Source: Haloplanus sp. HW8-1
Lineage (GTDB): Archaea > Halobacteriota > Halobacteria > Halobacteriales > Haloferacaceae
Assembly (NCBI RefSeq): GCF_023703795.1
Contig: NZ_CP098518.1
Span: 3,224,001-3,288,000 of the forward strand
Direction of reading: 5' to 3'
Length of the DNA stretch: 64,000 nucleotides
In this document: positions 7,562 to 16,878 of the stretch, piece by piece
Numbering within the stretch: position 1 is the first letter of the stretch
How the letters are laid out: each line of letters begins with the position of its first letter
The notes under the pieces: generated by a model
The model's input: only the letters and a program-made list of their open reading frames with translations
Told to the model about the DNA's origin: nothing
The model's database searches: none
Program-made: the position numbers and the translations under genes

Positions 7562-9414
7562 CGTCCGTGGCCGTGGTTCCACCCGCGGCGGGGGCCGTCG
7601 TGTCGCTCTCCGTCGGCGGTCCGTGGACGGGTGGTCGGCGCGTCCCCGAGGGGCGTCCCGGCGTCGACGACGGACCCGAGGCCCAGTCGCTCGACCGTCT
7701 CGGCGGTCGGGACGCCGTCCGCCGACCACCCACGGGCCGCGTAGTAGGCGTCGAGCATGGTCTCGAACGCCTCGCGGTCGACGGTGCGGCCGGCGGCCGG
7801 CCCGTCGGGGAGCGGCTCCTCGAACAGCGCCGGCAGGGAGTCGTCGTCGCGGCCGAACCCCTCGCGGACGTTGAACAGGCGGACGAGCGTCCAGATCCGC
7901 TCGCCGACCGTCGCCAGCGACTCGCGGTCGTAGTCGAGGCCGACGGCCGACAGCCACTCCGCGCCGAGGTCCTCCCACATGGTTTCGCCGGCGAAGTCGT
8001 CGACGACGAGGCTCCAAAGCGTCGACCGGACGTTCTGTGCGCCGATCACGGTGGCGACGCGGTCGGCGGTCGTCCACGCGTCGCGGGCGAAGGCCTCCCG
8101 CTCGACGGGGCGGGCCCGGCGGTGACAGCCGCCGCGGTCGCTGGTGGCGTAGGCGAGTGCCATCCCCGCCGCGCCGCGCGGGTCGTACGCCGGCAGTTCC
8201 ATCGACTTCACCGTCGGCACCGCGCCGGCGCCGTAGTGCTCGCGGGCGGCCGCCACCCCGTCGGCGAGCGTGTCGCCGAGGGCGGTCGACCGCGCCGCGA
8301 TCGCCGCGAGCAACCCCTCGGCCGCGTCGGCGTCGCCGAAGGCGAGATCCGGCCCGGGATCGATCGCGCCCTCGGCCGCGGCGCGGGTGGCCCAGGCGAC
8401 GGCGTTGCCCGCGCTGATGGCGTCCATGCCGAGGTGGTCACAGGCGGCGACGAGACGGGCCACGTCCCCGAAGTCGTCGATGCCGAGTCCCGCCCCGAGG
8501 GACATGAGCGCGCCCCCCCGGGGGACCGACTCGCCGTCCCCGGCGTCGACGCGGAAGCCGCCCGGCACCGCGTCGTCCTCGTTCTCGCGACCGGTCGCCG
8601 CCTCGCGGACTGCCTCGACGCCGATGTCGCCGGCGTCCTCGAAGCGGCCGCCCTGCCAGCCGCGAGTCGAGAGGACGCCCACCTCGTTGGCGAAGTCGAC
8701 GCTCTCGACCGTCTCGCCGGCGGCCTGCCAGCGGCCGGTGTCGTCGTCGCGGTAGGCGGTGCCGTACCGCTCCCGGAGGTCGGCGAGCGCCGCGGGGGGG
8801 GCCGGCGGGTCGCCGCGCACCGCCACGGCCTTCAGGCGCTTTGCCCCCATGACGGCCCCGGCCCCGCCCCGACCGGCGTGGTGGTCGCCGCCGTCGCAGG
8901 CGATCGTGGCGTAGGCGACCCGCTTTTCGCCCGCCGGCCCGACGCAGGCCACGGCGCCGTCGAGGGCCGCGTCGGTTGCCGCGATGTCGGCCCCCCAGAG
9001 GTCGCTCGCGTTCTCGATCCGGACCTCGCCGTCCGCGACGACGAGCGTCGTCGGGGCGTCGGCGACGCCCTGGATCAGCAGGCCGAACGCCTCGGGGAGC
9101 GCGCCGGCGAGGGCGTCGGCGAACCGGCCGCCGCTGTAGGAGTCGAGGAAGGCGCCGGTCAGCGGCGACTTGGTGACCGCCGCGTATCGCGATTCGCCGG
9201 GGAGGTAGCCCGAGAGCGGGCCGAGCAGGAAACAGAGGCGGTTGTCCGGCCCCAGCGGGTCGGTGCCCGCGTCGAGTTCGTCGTAGAGGTAGCGGGCGCC
9301 GAGGCCCTTGCCGCCCAGCACCTCCCGCCGCCAGTCCTCCGGGACGCGCTCGCGGGAGACGGTCCCGGCGGAGAGGTCGACCCGCAACACGTCGCGCCGG
9401 ACTGGCGGTGACAT
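7558..9414 (-). CDS. aldehyde:ferredoxin oxidoreductase family protein lacking Fe-S cysteines
   Basis: A 618-residue tungsten/molybdenum bis-pterin enzyme homologue. Pterin-site blocks are well kept: GGKGLGARYL (N-terminus), TKSPLTGAFLDSYSGG, AGRGGAGAVMGAKRLKA, CDHLGMDAISAGN and RGGCHRRA. In characterised AORs a [4Fe-4S] cluster is held by a CxxCxxxC motif in the middle of the protein plus a fourth cysteine later. Neither is present: only five Cys occur in the whole protein and none are in CxxC spacing. The middle segment (after the TRGWQGG block) reads through acidic residues instead. The enzyme may bind cofactor without a cluster or act by another route. Coupled downstream to a zinc-ribbon microprotein. 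Confidence 0.82.
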   Translation of the reverse strand: MSPPVRRDVLRVDLSAGTVSRERVPEDWRREVLGGKGLGARYLYDELDAGTDPLGPDNRLCFLLGPLSGYLPGESRYAAVTKSPLTGAFLDSYSGGRFADALAGALPEAFGLLIQGVADAPTTLVVADGEVRIENASDLWGADIAATDAALDGAVACVGPAGEKRVAYATIACDGGDHHAGRGGAGAVMGAKRLKAVAVRGDPPAPPAALADLRERYGTAYRDDDTGRWQAAGETVESVDFANEVGVLSTRGWQGGRFEDAGDIGVEAVREAATGRENEDDAVPGGFRVDAGDGESVPRGGALMSLGAGLGIDDFGDVARLVAACDHLGMDAISAGNAVAWATRAAAEGAIDPGPDLAFGDADAAEGLLAAIAARSTALGDTLADGVAAAREHYGAGAVPTVKSMELPAYDPRGAAGMALAYATSDRGGCHRRARPVEREAFARDAWTTADRVATVIGAQNVRSTLWSLVVDDFAGETMWEDLGAEWLSAVGLDYDRESLATVGERIWTLVRLFNVREGFGRDDDSLPALFEEPLPDGPAAGRTVDREAFETMLDAYYAARGWSADGVPTAETVERLGLGSVVDAGTPLGDAPTTRPRTADGERHDGPRRGWNHGHGR

Positions 9415-9439
9415 CGGCTCACGTAGTCGGGAGGCGGTG

Positions 9440-11197
9440 TTAAGGGTTGTCCTCGCCCTCGACGTGACGCATCTCGACGGCGACGCCGCGCGTGCTCTCG
9501 CGCATCTCGGCGCCGTGCATCGCCGCGCGGCCGACGCCGAAGGCCGCCGGCCCCTCGACCACCACTTCGTCGCCGACGCGGACCGCGTCGTCGGCGTCGA
9601 CGACGCCCGGCGCGAGGACGCTCCCGTGTGGCACGAAGCCGTCGATTTCGACCCGCTTGGTCGGCGCCGCGCTCTCGGCCCAGTGGCGGGCGCCGGCGAG
9701 GGTAAAGGCGAGGACGCCGTACTGGGGCACCTGCGCCGCGAGTTGCGTGTCGTCGCCGTCGCGCACCTGCAGTTTGGGGTGGCGGCTCGTCGTCCGCAGA
9801 TCCGGAAAGAGGTCGTCGCCCGCGTCCGACCCGAACTGGTAGTCGGCGATGGCCCGGACCGTGTTGTGCTGGCGCTCCCGCTTCGAGTATCTGAGTTCGC
9901 CCGCCAGCGCGTCCGAGAGGTTCGACAGCGACGCCGACGTGGTGGGGTGGTCTTCGACGGTGAACTCGAAGGGGACGTCGACGCGGTCGGCCACCCGCTC
10001 ACAGATGTCGCGGTAGCCCTCGCCGGGGACGTGGGCGACCACCCGCGGGTAGTCGTTCCGGTCGAGGTACCGCTCCAGTACGCGGGCGACGAAGTCCTTC
10101 TCGCCCTCGGTCCAGTCGCCGGTGACCACCGCGTCGTAATGCTGGGCGGGGTACGTACACTCCAGTTCCTGGGGCACCACGCCGATGGGCGAGGTCATCG
10201 AGACGACGTGCCCGCGGTAGTCGATGGCGCGGTGGAACTGGGCGTGGCTCTGGGAGTCGCTGTAGGGCTTTCGCGCCGAACAGGGCAGGAGGACCAGCGG
10301 GTTCCCGAAGCGGTTGCGGTAGCGGGTCGTCACTCGGTCGGCGAAGCGCTGGATCTCCACCCGGTTCAGGGTGTCCTCGCTCGCCGCACTGAGTTCCGTA
10401 TCGCGGATCACCGGCGTGCGCTCCTCCAGGTAGCGGTACTCGTGGTCGAACCCGCGGAACGCGGCCGTCAGCCAGTTCTCGTGGCGGGCCTGCCCTTCGA
10501 GGTAGTCACGAAGACGCCCACGGCGGATCCGGGTGCGGACGGTTCGGAGTTCGGCCTCCAGGGCCGCGACGTTGTGGGCGACACAGTCCTCGCGGGTGAA
10601 CTCAGCGAGGGGCGGATCCGAGGGGAAGGCCCCGGGAAGTTCGTCCAGTTCGTCGAGGTGGTACGCGCCCTCGGTCGTGAGATACACGCCCTGTCGGCCC
10701 TTCACGCGGGCGAGTTTGGCGTCCACGAGGTCGGCGCCTGCGGCGACGAGGGAGGCGACGTTGCGCGGCGTGGCGACGCCGGCGAGGTAGAGTGCGGTGT
10801 CGGCGGGGACGGCCTCGCGGACGGCGATCAGTTCGTCGCGGAAGGTGGCGCCGTGGCCGACGACCCCCGGCGCGTTCGAGAGGACGTAGGCGTCACAGCC
10901 GTAGTCGGCGGCCGTCTCGGCGGTGACGACGCCGGCGCTCGGGAAGTCCACGTCGGGGTAGTCGACCGCGAAGGACTCCTGTACGGTCGGGTCGGTCCCT
11001 GCCGGAAACGAACGGTGGGGGAGCACCGTGAGGTCGGCCTCGCTCCCGTCGGGGTGGTCCCGGTCGCTCCCCCAGAGGCTCCCGGCGTCGACGACGACGT
11101 CGTCGGCGACCGCCGGGGTCGTCACGGGGTCGCGAAGGCGGAGTTCGCCCAGGCGGGCGCCCCCGTCCCGGGCGTGGACCTCGAAGTACTCGGTCAT
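9440..11197 (-). CDS. arcS: archaeosine synthase ArcS (TgtA2)
   Basis: A 585-residue protein that converts preQ0 at position 15 of tRNA into archaeosine (G+15). The N-terminal half is a TGT-like barrel (blocks such as LSNAPGVVGHG and AGVATPRNV) without the full transglycosylase active site. The central core has the ArcS signature PCSARKPYSDSQSH near residues 305-318, and the C-terminal ~80 residues form a PUA RNA-binding domain (FTLAGARHW, then VDADDAVRVGDEVVV). Start ATG 11197 gives MTEYFEVHARDG. The substrate-making partner TgtA is encoded on the same strand at 12458-13951, separated by small genes. Confidence 0.92.
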   Translation of the reverse strand: MTEYFEVHARDGGARLGELRLRDPVTTPAVADDVVVDAGSLWGSDRDHPDGSEADLTVLPHRSFPAGTDPTVQESFAVDYPDVDFPSAGVVTAETAADYGCDAYVLSNAPGVVGHGATFRDELIAVREAVPADTALYLAGVATPRNVASLVAAGADLVDAKLARVKGRQGVYLTTEGAYHLDELDELPGAFPSDPPLAEFTREDCVAHNVAALEAELRTVRTRIRRGRLRDYLEGQARHENWLTAAFRGFDHEYRYLEERTPVIRDTELSAASEDTLNRVEIQRFADRVTTRYRNRFGNPLVLLPCSARKPYSDSQSHAQFHRAIDYRGHVVSMTSPIGVVPQELECTYPAQHYDAVVTGDWTEGEKDFVARVLERYLDRNDYPRVVAHVPGEGYRDICERVADRVDVPFEFTVEDHPTTSASLSNLSDALAGELRYSKRERQHNTVRAIADYQFGSDAGDDLFPDLRTTSRHPKLQVRDGDDTQLAAQVPQYGVLAFTLAGARHWAESAAPTKRVEIDGFVPHGSVLAPGVVDADDAVRVGDEVVVEGPAAFGVGRAAMHGAEMRESTRGVAVEMRHVEGEDNP

Positions 11198-11223
11198 GAG
11201 GTGTCGTGGAGGGGGGCGCGGAA

Positions 11224-11481
11224 CTACGTTTCGTTCCCGGACTCCCGCCGCCCCGATCCGACTTCGTCGCGGACGACGTAGTAGAGGATCCAGACGACGA
11301 GGCTGCCGAAGAACGCGCCGAGGGCCCAGGCGAGCGCGTGCCGACTGTTCCGACCCGTCGCGTCTCGATAGACCAGATAGGAGACGGCGAGCGGAACGAC
11401 GACGGAGAACGCCATCACGGACAGGAGGATCAGGATCTCGATGCCACCGGGGACGCTGAACTGCAGTGCGGGGACCGGCAT
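11224..11481 (-). CDS. small two-helix membrane protein (85 residues)
   Basis: The protein has two hydrophobic helices, about residues 13-40 and 52-70, joined by a charged loop (YRDATGRNSRHA), then a short hydrophilic tail. This pattern is common among haloarchaeal phospholipase D nuclease N-terminal-like small membrane proteins, but no catalytic residues are visible and I leave it uncharacterised. ATG 11481 is the natural start, facing the divergent FMN-binding protein gene at 11576 with 94 bp between them. It lies between tgtA and arcS without obvious functional link. Confidence 0.7.
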   Translation of the reverse strand: MPVPALQFSVPGGIEILILLSVMAFSVVVPLAVSYLVYRDATGRNSRHALAWALGAFFGSLVVWILYYVVRDEVGSGRRESGNET

Positions 11482-11575
11482 GGTCGCGAATCGAACGACT
11501 GGCGACAAAAGTGTTCCTCGGACAACGCATCGCGACCACCCACGCCCTTTAGCCGACCGCGTCCCAACGCGGGGC

Positions 11576-12055
11576 ATGACCGAGTACACCGGCGAGTGGG
11601 ACCGGGCGGCGGTCGCGGCGTTTCTGGCCGACGTGCGGGTTCCCATCCGGGTGGCGTGTCGGACGCCCGGCGGCAGCCTCTGGATGCTCTCGCTGTGGTA
11701 CGACTTCGACCCCGACGCGGCGGAGTTCGTCTGTGCGACCGCCGCCGGGGCGGACGTGGTCGAGTACCTGCGTGCCGACGATGGGGTCGCCATCGAAGTG
11801 TCGACCAACCACCCACCGTACCGGGGCGTCCGGGGCAACGGGTCGGCGACGATCAGTCCCGACGACGGGACGGCGGTGTTGCGCGGCCTGCTGGAACGAT
11901 ATCTTGACGGCACCGACTCGTCGCTCGCCGAACGCCTCCTCGATCCGGACCGCGACGAGGTGGCGATCCGGATCGACCCCTCGCACATCTACTCGTGGGA
12001 CTTCAGCGACCGGATGCGCGACGTGAGCGTGGCGTCGGATCCCTCCAGCGGCTAA
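11576..12055 (+). CDS. pyridoxamine 5'-phosphate oxidase-like FMN-binding split-barrel protein
   Basis: A 159-residue protein with the split-barrel pattern: an N-terminal helix, VRVPIRVACRTPGGSLWMLSLWYDFD (strands 1-2), then FVCATAAGADVVEYLRAD and VAIEVSTNHPPYRGVRG, typical of the PNPOx-like family that binds FMN, F420 or haem. Function beyond the fold cannot be assigned. The ATG at 11576 is just 20 bases after a weak TATA-like CCCTTTAG, consistent with a leaderless transcript. It is transcribed away from the small membrane protein gene at 11224-11481. Confidence 0.78.
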   Translation: MTEYTGEWDRAAVAAFLADVRVPIRVACRTPGGSLWMLSLWYDFDPDAAEFVCATAAGADVVEYLRADDGVAIEVSTNHPPYRGVRGNGSATISPDDGTAVLRGLLERYLDGTDSSLAERLLDPDRDEVAIRIDPSHIYSWDFSDRMRDVSVASDPSSG

Positions 12056-12265
12056 CGCCGTCCCCCCTCGCATCACCGTGAAATCGCCAGCGTGGGGCGT
12101 GTCGAGCCACGTGGGGGTCGTATGCGCATCACCCGCTCCGCGGTCGGCACCGGCCGACTGCTCGGGCGTGGCTCCCGGTCCGTCGCGTCGTAGCAGTCGC
12201 CCCGGCCGCGCGTAGCCGCTCCGAGGGCCACGACCCCACGGGAGTGCCGGTCACGGACGCGCCGG

Positions 12266-12427
<162 letters not shown>

Positions 12428-12457
12428 ATGTGAGTGTCGGTAACACACTCCAAAAAA

Positions 12458-13951
12458 TCATTCCTCGTCGCGAGCGGGTCGCGCGCCGAGGCGCTCGACG
12501 GTGACCGACGCGGGCAGCAGGGACAGCGCCGTCTCCGCCCAGCCGTCGTGGGCCACCGTCACGTCCGTGTCGGGGTTGGCGTCGACGAGGCGGGCGACCC
12601 CGCGGGCGGCGGCCTCGTGGGCGGCCCGGCCGAGACGCTCGGGGCGTTCGGCCGTGAACGGGTACGTCTCCGAGAGCGCCCGAGGGACGGGACCGAAGGG
12701 TGGCAGGAGTCGCCACGAGCCGTCGAACCGGTCGCCCGACGGGGCCGAGCCCTCGGTCACGAGCAGCGTCTCGGGGGCGTCGAGCCGGCCGATCCGCTCG
12801 TGGTGGCGGATCACCTCCGGTCGGCGGGCGCTCTCGGCCGAGCAGTAAAAGAAGGTTCCCTTGGCGGCGGGGTCGTGGCGCTCCAGTTGGGCGGCGTGAT
12901 CCAGCAGGGCGCGGTAGCCGTCGAGCATCGCGGGGTGCCCGCGGGCACGCGTCTCGACGAGTTCGAGGAGAGCCCCCTCCCGGACGGCGTCCTTGACGCG
13001 CCGCAGTTCGCCGAAGGAGACGTGGAGGTTGTGTTCGGCGAGTAGGCGCTCGCGCTCGTCGTCGGATTCGGCCCGGAGGTCCTCGGGCGATCGCGAGGTA
13101 CAGATCGGACACTCACAGGGGAAATACGTGAGGTCTTCCAGATGCTTCGTCCCGCGAACGGTGAGATAGCGGTCGTCACGGGCGTAGATGGCGTAGGCGG
13201 CGGAGTCGAACAGATCACAGCCCATGGCGACGGCGAGCGCGAACATCATCGGGTGGCCGGCACCGAAGAGGTGGACCGGGCGGTCGGCGCCGAGGCCGCG
13301 CTTTGCGGCCGCGACCACGTCGACCACGTCGGCGTACCGGTAGGCGTTCATCAGCGGCACGACCGCCCCGACGGGGAACACGTCGAGTGCCGTGCCGTCG
13401 GCGTGGCGGGCGGCGGCCTCCCGGAGGTCGAGGTGGGTCGAGCCCTGTATCGGGGCGTTGACGAGCATCTCCCCGGTGTCGGCGGCCGCGGCGTCGGCGA
13501 GCGCCCGCTCGGTGGTTTCGAGGTCCGCCTCGGCCGTCTCGCGGGCGGCGTCGGGCGGCGTCGGCACGTCGACTGGCGTCGCCACATCCGAGCCGATTGC
13601 GTGTTGAAATTCCAGGATCTCGCGGGTCGTCACGTCGATGTCGCCGTACTCGGCGAGCTGGAAGGAGCCGGAGTCGGTGACGATGGCACCCGAGAAGTCG
13701 AGCATGTCGTGGAGACCGACCTCGAGGGCACGCTCGCGGAGGTCGTCGGCCCCGCGGATGATGTAGGCGTTGGTGATGAGGATCTCGGCGCCGAACTCGG
13801 CTTCGAGGCGGGCGGGCGACACCGTGCGGATGTTCGGGTTGATGACGGGCAGCAGGGCCGGCGTCTCGACGGTGCGGTCGGCGCGGGGGACGGTCAACTC
13901 CCCGATCCGGCCCAAGGCGTCGCCGTGGCGCTGCTCGAAGCACTCGCGCAT
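12458..13951 (-). CDS. tgtA: archaeosine tRNA-guanine transglycosylase TgtA
   Basis: A 497-residue enzyme that exchanges guanine-15 of tRNA for preQ0, the first committed step of archaeosine formation. The catalytic aspartate motif is in VTDSGSFQL near residue 95; a second catalytic region lies around [12 protein letters not shown]; the zinc site is CECPIC near 280 plus a distal histidine. After the barrel come the archaeal-type C-terminal regions (C1/C2). No PUA domain is evident, which is common in haloarchaea. Start ATG 13951 is followed by [17 protein letters not shown]. Works with ArcS encoded 3 kb downstream on the same strand. Confidence 0.93.
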   Translation of the reverse strand: MRECFEQRHGDALGRIGELTVPRADRTVETPALLPVINPNIRTVSPARLEAEFGAEILITNAYIIRGADDLRERALEVGLHDMLDFSGAIVTDSGSFQLAEYGDIDVTTREILEFQHAIGSDVATPVDVPTPPDAARETAEADLETTERALADAAAADTGEMLVNAPIQGSTHLDLREAAARHADGTALDVFPVGAVVPLMNAYRYADVVDVVAAAKRGLGADRPVHLFGAGHPMMFALAVAMGCDLFDSAAYAIYARDDRYLTVRGTKHLEDLTYFPCECPICTSRSPEDLRAESDDERERLLAEHNLHVSFGELRRVKDAVREGALLELVETRARGHPAMLDGYRALLDHAAQLERHDPAAKGTFFYCSAESARRPEVIRHHERIGRLDAPETLLVTEGSAPSGDRFDGSWRLLPPFGPVPRALSETYPFTAERPERLGRAAHEAAARGVARLVDANPDTDVTVAHDGWAETALSLLPASVTVERLGARPARDEE

Positions 13952-14002
13952 ACCGCCACTGTTCGGGCCGCCGCGGTAAGGGTTCCGCTCCGAAGCGGAG
14001 GA

Positions 14003-14821
14003 TTACGCCGGCAGCGCGGCCACGCCGTCGAGGAGGAGCGCCGCCGTCTCGCCGGGTCCCGGCTCCTCGGGGAACGACCCCGACTCCGAGAGCCGAAAGG
14101 CCAGATACGCCAGCGAGAACAGCGTCGCGTTGTACGCGCCGTGGACGAGGGCGGGAACGACGAGGTTGTCGGTGAGTTCGTAGACGGCGCCGAAGACCAG
14201 TGCGGGGAAAAAGAGCACCGTCACCGTGACGAGTCGGCCGCCGGCGCCGCCGGTCAGCGCGACGAAGTGGACGGCCGCGAAGATGGCGCTGGCGAGGGCG
14301 ACGCCCGGAACCGGCTCGAACGTCTCGCGGAGGCGCCCCTGTACGATGCCGCGAAAGAGGAGTTCCTCGCCCGGACCGATGAGGAGGAAGGAGGCCGGGA
14401 TCAGCCACAGCAGGACGCTCGGATCGGCGCTGGCGAACTCGGTGACCTGGTTCTCGCCCGCGGGTGCGCTGGTCGCGCTGATGACGACCGCGCCGGCGAT
14501 GGCGGCCAGTAACGCCGTCACGTACCCCCCGACAACGAAAAGCAGGTCGCGAACCGAGGGGATCCGGACACCGAGATCCGGGAGTGACCAGCCACGGACG
14601 AGGAGGTAGCCGACGGCGACGCCGCCGAAGGCGATCCCCTGTATCGACACGAGCGACGCGACGAGGAGGACGAGGGGGGATGGCTCCACCCCGAGGCCCA
14701 CCAAGAGGAGAGAGAGAGCGAGTACGAGGCCGACGCCGACGCCGAGGCCGGTTCCGGACACCAACAGGACGACGACGACCGCCCGCAGGCGGGCGACCGT
14801 CCGATCGTCGAGCGAGGGCAT
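14003..14821 (-). CDS. CPBP family intramembrane metalloprotease
   Basis: A 272-residue membrane protein with about seven or eight helices. Conserved CPBP/Abi motifs are present: GEELLFRGIVQG (EExxxR) near residue 160, the FAAVHF motif near 190 and a third motif HGAYN near 240, which together bind the catalytic metal. Family members include the CAAX prenyl protease Rce1, but archaeal representatives usually have unknown substrates. The ATG at 14821 is chosen because the upstream extension is basic and lacks family character. It sits directly upstream of tgtA on the same strand, with 51 bp between. Confidence 0.87.
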   Translation of the reverse strand: MPSLDDRTVARLRAVVVVLLVSGTGLGVGVGLVLALSLLLVGLGVEPSPLVLLVASLVSIQGIAFGGVAVGYLLVRGWSLPDLGVRIPSVRDLLFVVGGYVTALLAAIAGAVVISATSAPAGENQVTEFASADPSVLLWLIPASFLLIGPGEELLFRGIVQGRLRETFEPVPGVALASAIFAAVHFVALTGGAGGRLVTVTVLFFPALVFGAVYELTDNLVVPALVHGAYNATLFSLAYLAFRLSESGSFPEEPGPGETAALLLDGVAALPA

Positions 14822-14915
14822 ACCCACCCGTGGGAGTGGGAGCCTCGAAAAGCTTCCCACCGGTCCCCGTCCGGGTTCGGGGACGTCGCGTGGGGACCCC
14901 GCCCACGCTCGGCGG

Positions 14916-16775
14916 TCACTCGTCGCCGGTGTCGGCGTCGGCGGGCGCCTCCACGCGGTTCCGGAACGCCCGTGCGGGGTGGCGTGCGCGGGACGGGGCG
15001 CCGAACAACCGCTCGCGGATCGACCGCTCGGAGGGGCGCTCGGCCAGCAACACCGAGCAGTCCACGTCGTGGATCACGTCGAGGTGCAACGAGTTCTGGA
15101 CCAGTCGGGAGAGCAGCCCCTGTTCGGTCGCGCCCATCATGAGCATCGTGCTGTCGGCGGCCGCGCGGGCGATGGCCGCCTCGACGTCGCCGGAGTCGAC
15201 GGTGATCGCCGCCCCCTCAAGATCGTGTTCGGCGGCCCAGTTCCGGAGGAACGCCTCGCCGGCGCGCTCGTCGGTCTCGTCGGCGACGACGTGGAGCAAC
15301 TCGACCTCCGCGTTCGTGACCTCCCGGAGCGCCCGGGCGACCGCCGCGTTCAGGTCGGAGTCGGGGCCGCCCGCGGTCGGGAGCAGGATCCGCGAGGGAT
15401 CGAGTCCGCGGTCGTTGGCGATCAGGAAATCACAGGGCAGCCGGTTGGTCAGTTCGTCCAGTGGTCGCTCGGCGCGGGCCGAACTCCACAGCCCCTCCCG
15501 GTCCCAGTCCATCACCACCAGATCGGGACTGGTCCGGCGGGCCAGCGTGAACATCTCCTCGAACGAGCGCGGCGTGACCACCGTCGAGGTTTCGAGGGTG
15601 ACGTCGTGGTTGCGGCCGATCCGGCGGGCGTCCTCGAGGAGTCGCTCGGACTCGCGCCCGATCCGGTCCTGCGGGGCCTCCTCGGCGTCCGTGGACCACC
15701 GTCGGGGCGCCTGGACGACGTGGACGACGTGGACCGTCCCCTTCTCGCGGCTGCTGGCCAGTTGGCAGGCCAGCCGCACCACCCCGGCCTCAGTCCGGGG
15801 GTTGGCGATGGGGACGAGGATCCGGTAGGTCTCCGGATCGCGGACGATCTCCTCGACGGTATCGAGGACGGGGACGTACGAGCGGCCGGCCAGCGACCCC
15901 GCCAGCCACTCCCGGAGCGAGAGTCGGCGAACGTTCCGGAAGCGGTCGATCTCCAGTCGCCGGTCGGAGGTCTGGTAGTAGTTGACCACCGTCACCAGCA
16001 CCACGCCGCCGAGGGTGTTGCCCAGCAACACCGGCAGCACGAACCCGGTCAGCGCGGGCAGCGGATCGGTGCCGGTGACCAGCGCCAGGTAGACCACCTC
16101 GGTGAACGACACCACGACGTGAAACAGGTTGCCCATGGGGATGGCGAGGAAGGCCAGATAGACGACGAGTAGCCGCGAGACGGTGTCCCGGGCGGCGAAG
16201 TTGATCCAGACCACGCCAGCGACGATCAGTCCGGCGAAGGCGGCCTTGACGAACAGGTCGGTGGCGGGGGTGGCGATGCCCTTCTCGGCGAAGCCGAGCG
16301 CCACGTCCGCGGTGGCGGCGTCGAACACTCCGCCGTAGGCCAACGCCACCGCCCCCAGTCCGCCGCCCACGAAGTTGCCCGCGAGTACGATTAGCCAGTG
16401 ACGACACAGCGTGGGGATCGAGACCAGTTGCTCCAGGGTGAGCGCCACCGGCGGCAGCGTGTTCTCGGTGTACAGTTGGTAGCCACCGATGATGATGTAG
16501 ACGAATCCCAGCGGGTACAGCAGGACGCCGACGAACTTGGTCTCGGCTGTCGCCGTCACCGAGGCGTACAGCAGGAAGGTGACGGTGATCGCAAATCCGG
16601 CAGCCAGCGCACTGAAAAACAACTCCCGGAGTCCGGAGGTGACCTCGTGGTCGGCGTCGGCGACCACCCGCTGGTACACCTCGTCGGTGGAGAGTTGGTC
16701 GGCGAGTACGTCGTCGTGCCCATCGTCGCCGCCAGAGTCGGTGGCTGACGTGGGGTCGGAGGTCGGACCGGCCAT
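14916..16775 (-). CDS. formate/nitrite transporter (FNT) channel fused to two UspA domains
   Basis: A 619-residue fusion. Residues about 45-300 are an FNT channel: six helices including ETKFVGVLLYPLGF, NFVGGGLGAVAL and LAIPMGNLFHV, the pattern of FocA/NirC-type anion channels. Residues about 325-460 and 475-600 are two tandem universal-stress-protein domains, starting YRILVPIANPRTEAG and RILLPTAGGPDSDLN. FNT proteins carry formate, nitrite or hydrosulfide; UspA domains bind nucleotide or sense state. The fusion would make a channel gated or monitored by a cytosolic USP pair. ATG 16775 is selected over further upstream codons because it begins just before the acidic N-terminal tail. Divergent from pepF. 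Confidence 0.87.
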   Translation of the reverse strand: MAGPTSDPTSATDSGGDDGHDDVLADQLSTDEVYQRVVADADHEVTSGLRELFFSALAAGFAITVTFLLYASVTATAETKFVGVLLYPLGFVYIIIGGYQLYTENTLPPVALTLEQLVSIPTLCRHWLIVLAGNFVGGGLGAVALAYGGVFDAATADVALGFAEKGIATPATDLFVKAAFAGLIVAGVVWINFAARDTVSRLLVVYLAFLAIPMGNLFHVVVSFTEVVYLALVTGTDPLPALTGFVLPVLLGNTLGGVVLVTVVNYYQTSDRRLEIDRFRNVRRLSLREWLAGSLAGRSYVPVLDTVEEIVRDPETYRILVPIANPRTEAGVVRLACQLASSREKGTVHVVHVVQAPRRWSTDAEEAPQDRIGRESERLLEDARRIGRNHDVTLETSTVVTPRSFEEMFTLARRTSPDLVVMDWDREGLWSSARAERPLDELTNRLPCDFLIANDRGLDPSRILLPTAGGPDSDLNAAVARALREVTNAEVELLHVVADETDERAGEAFLRNWAAEHDLEGAAITVDSGDVEAAIARAAADSTMLMMGATEQGLLSRLVQNSLHLDVIHDVDCSVLLAERPSERSIRERLFGAPSRARHPARAFRNRVEAPADADTGDE

Positions 16776-16878
16776 CTCCGTACGTACCGTCTCCCCGAGG
16801 GAACGGTAAGTAGCTTTGTGGACGGCGACCGGCACCGAGTACGAACCCTTACGGCGCCCCCATCCCAACGGCCCGTCG

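Noticed and set aside
6226-9411. A 1061-codon open frame on the plus strand
   Set aside because: It is antisense to the SAMP-like, zinc-ribbon and AOR genes, has repetitive Arg/Gly/Pro-rich composition without protein character, and arises because GC-rich haloarchaeal codons leave long stop-free antisense frames.
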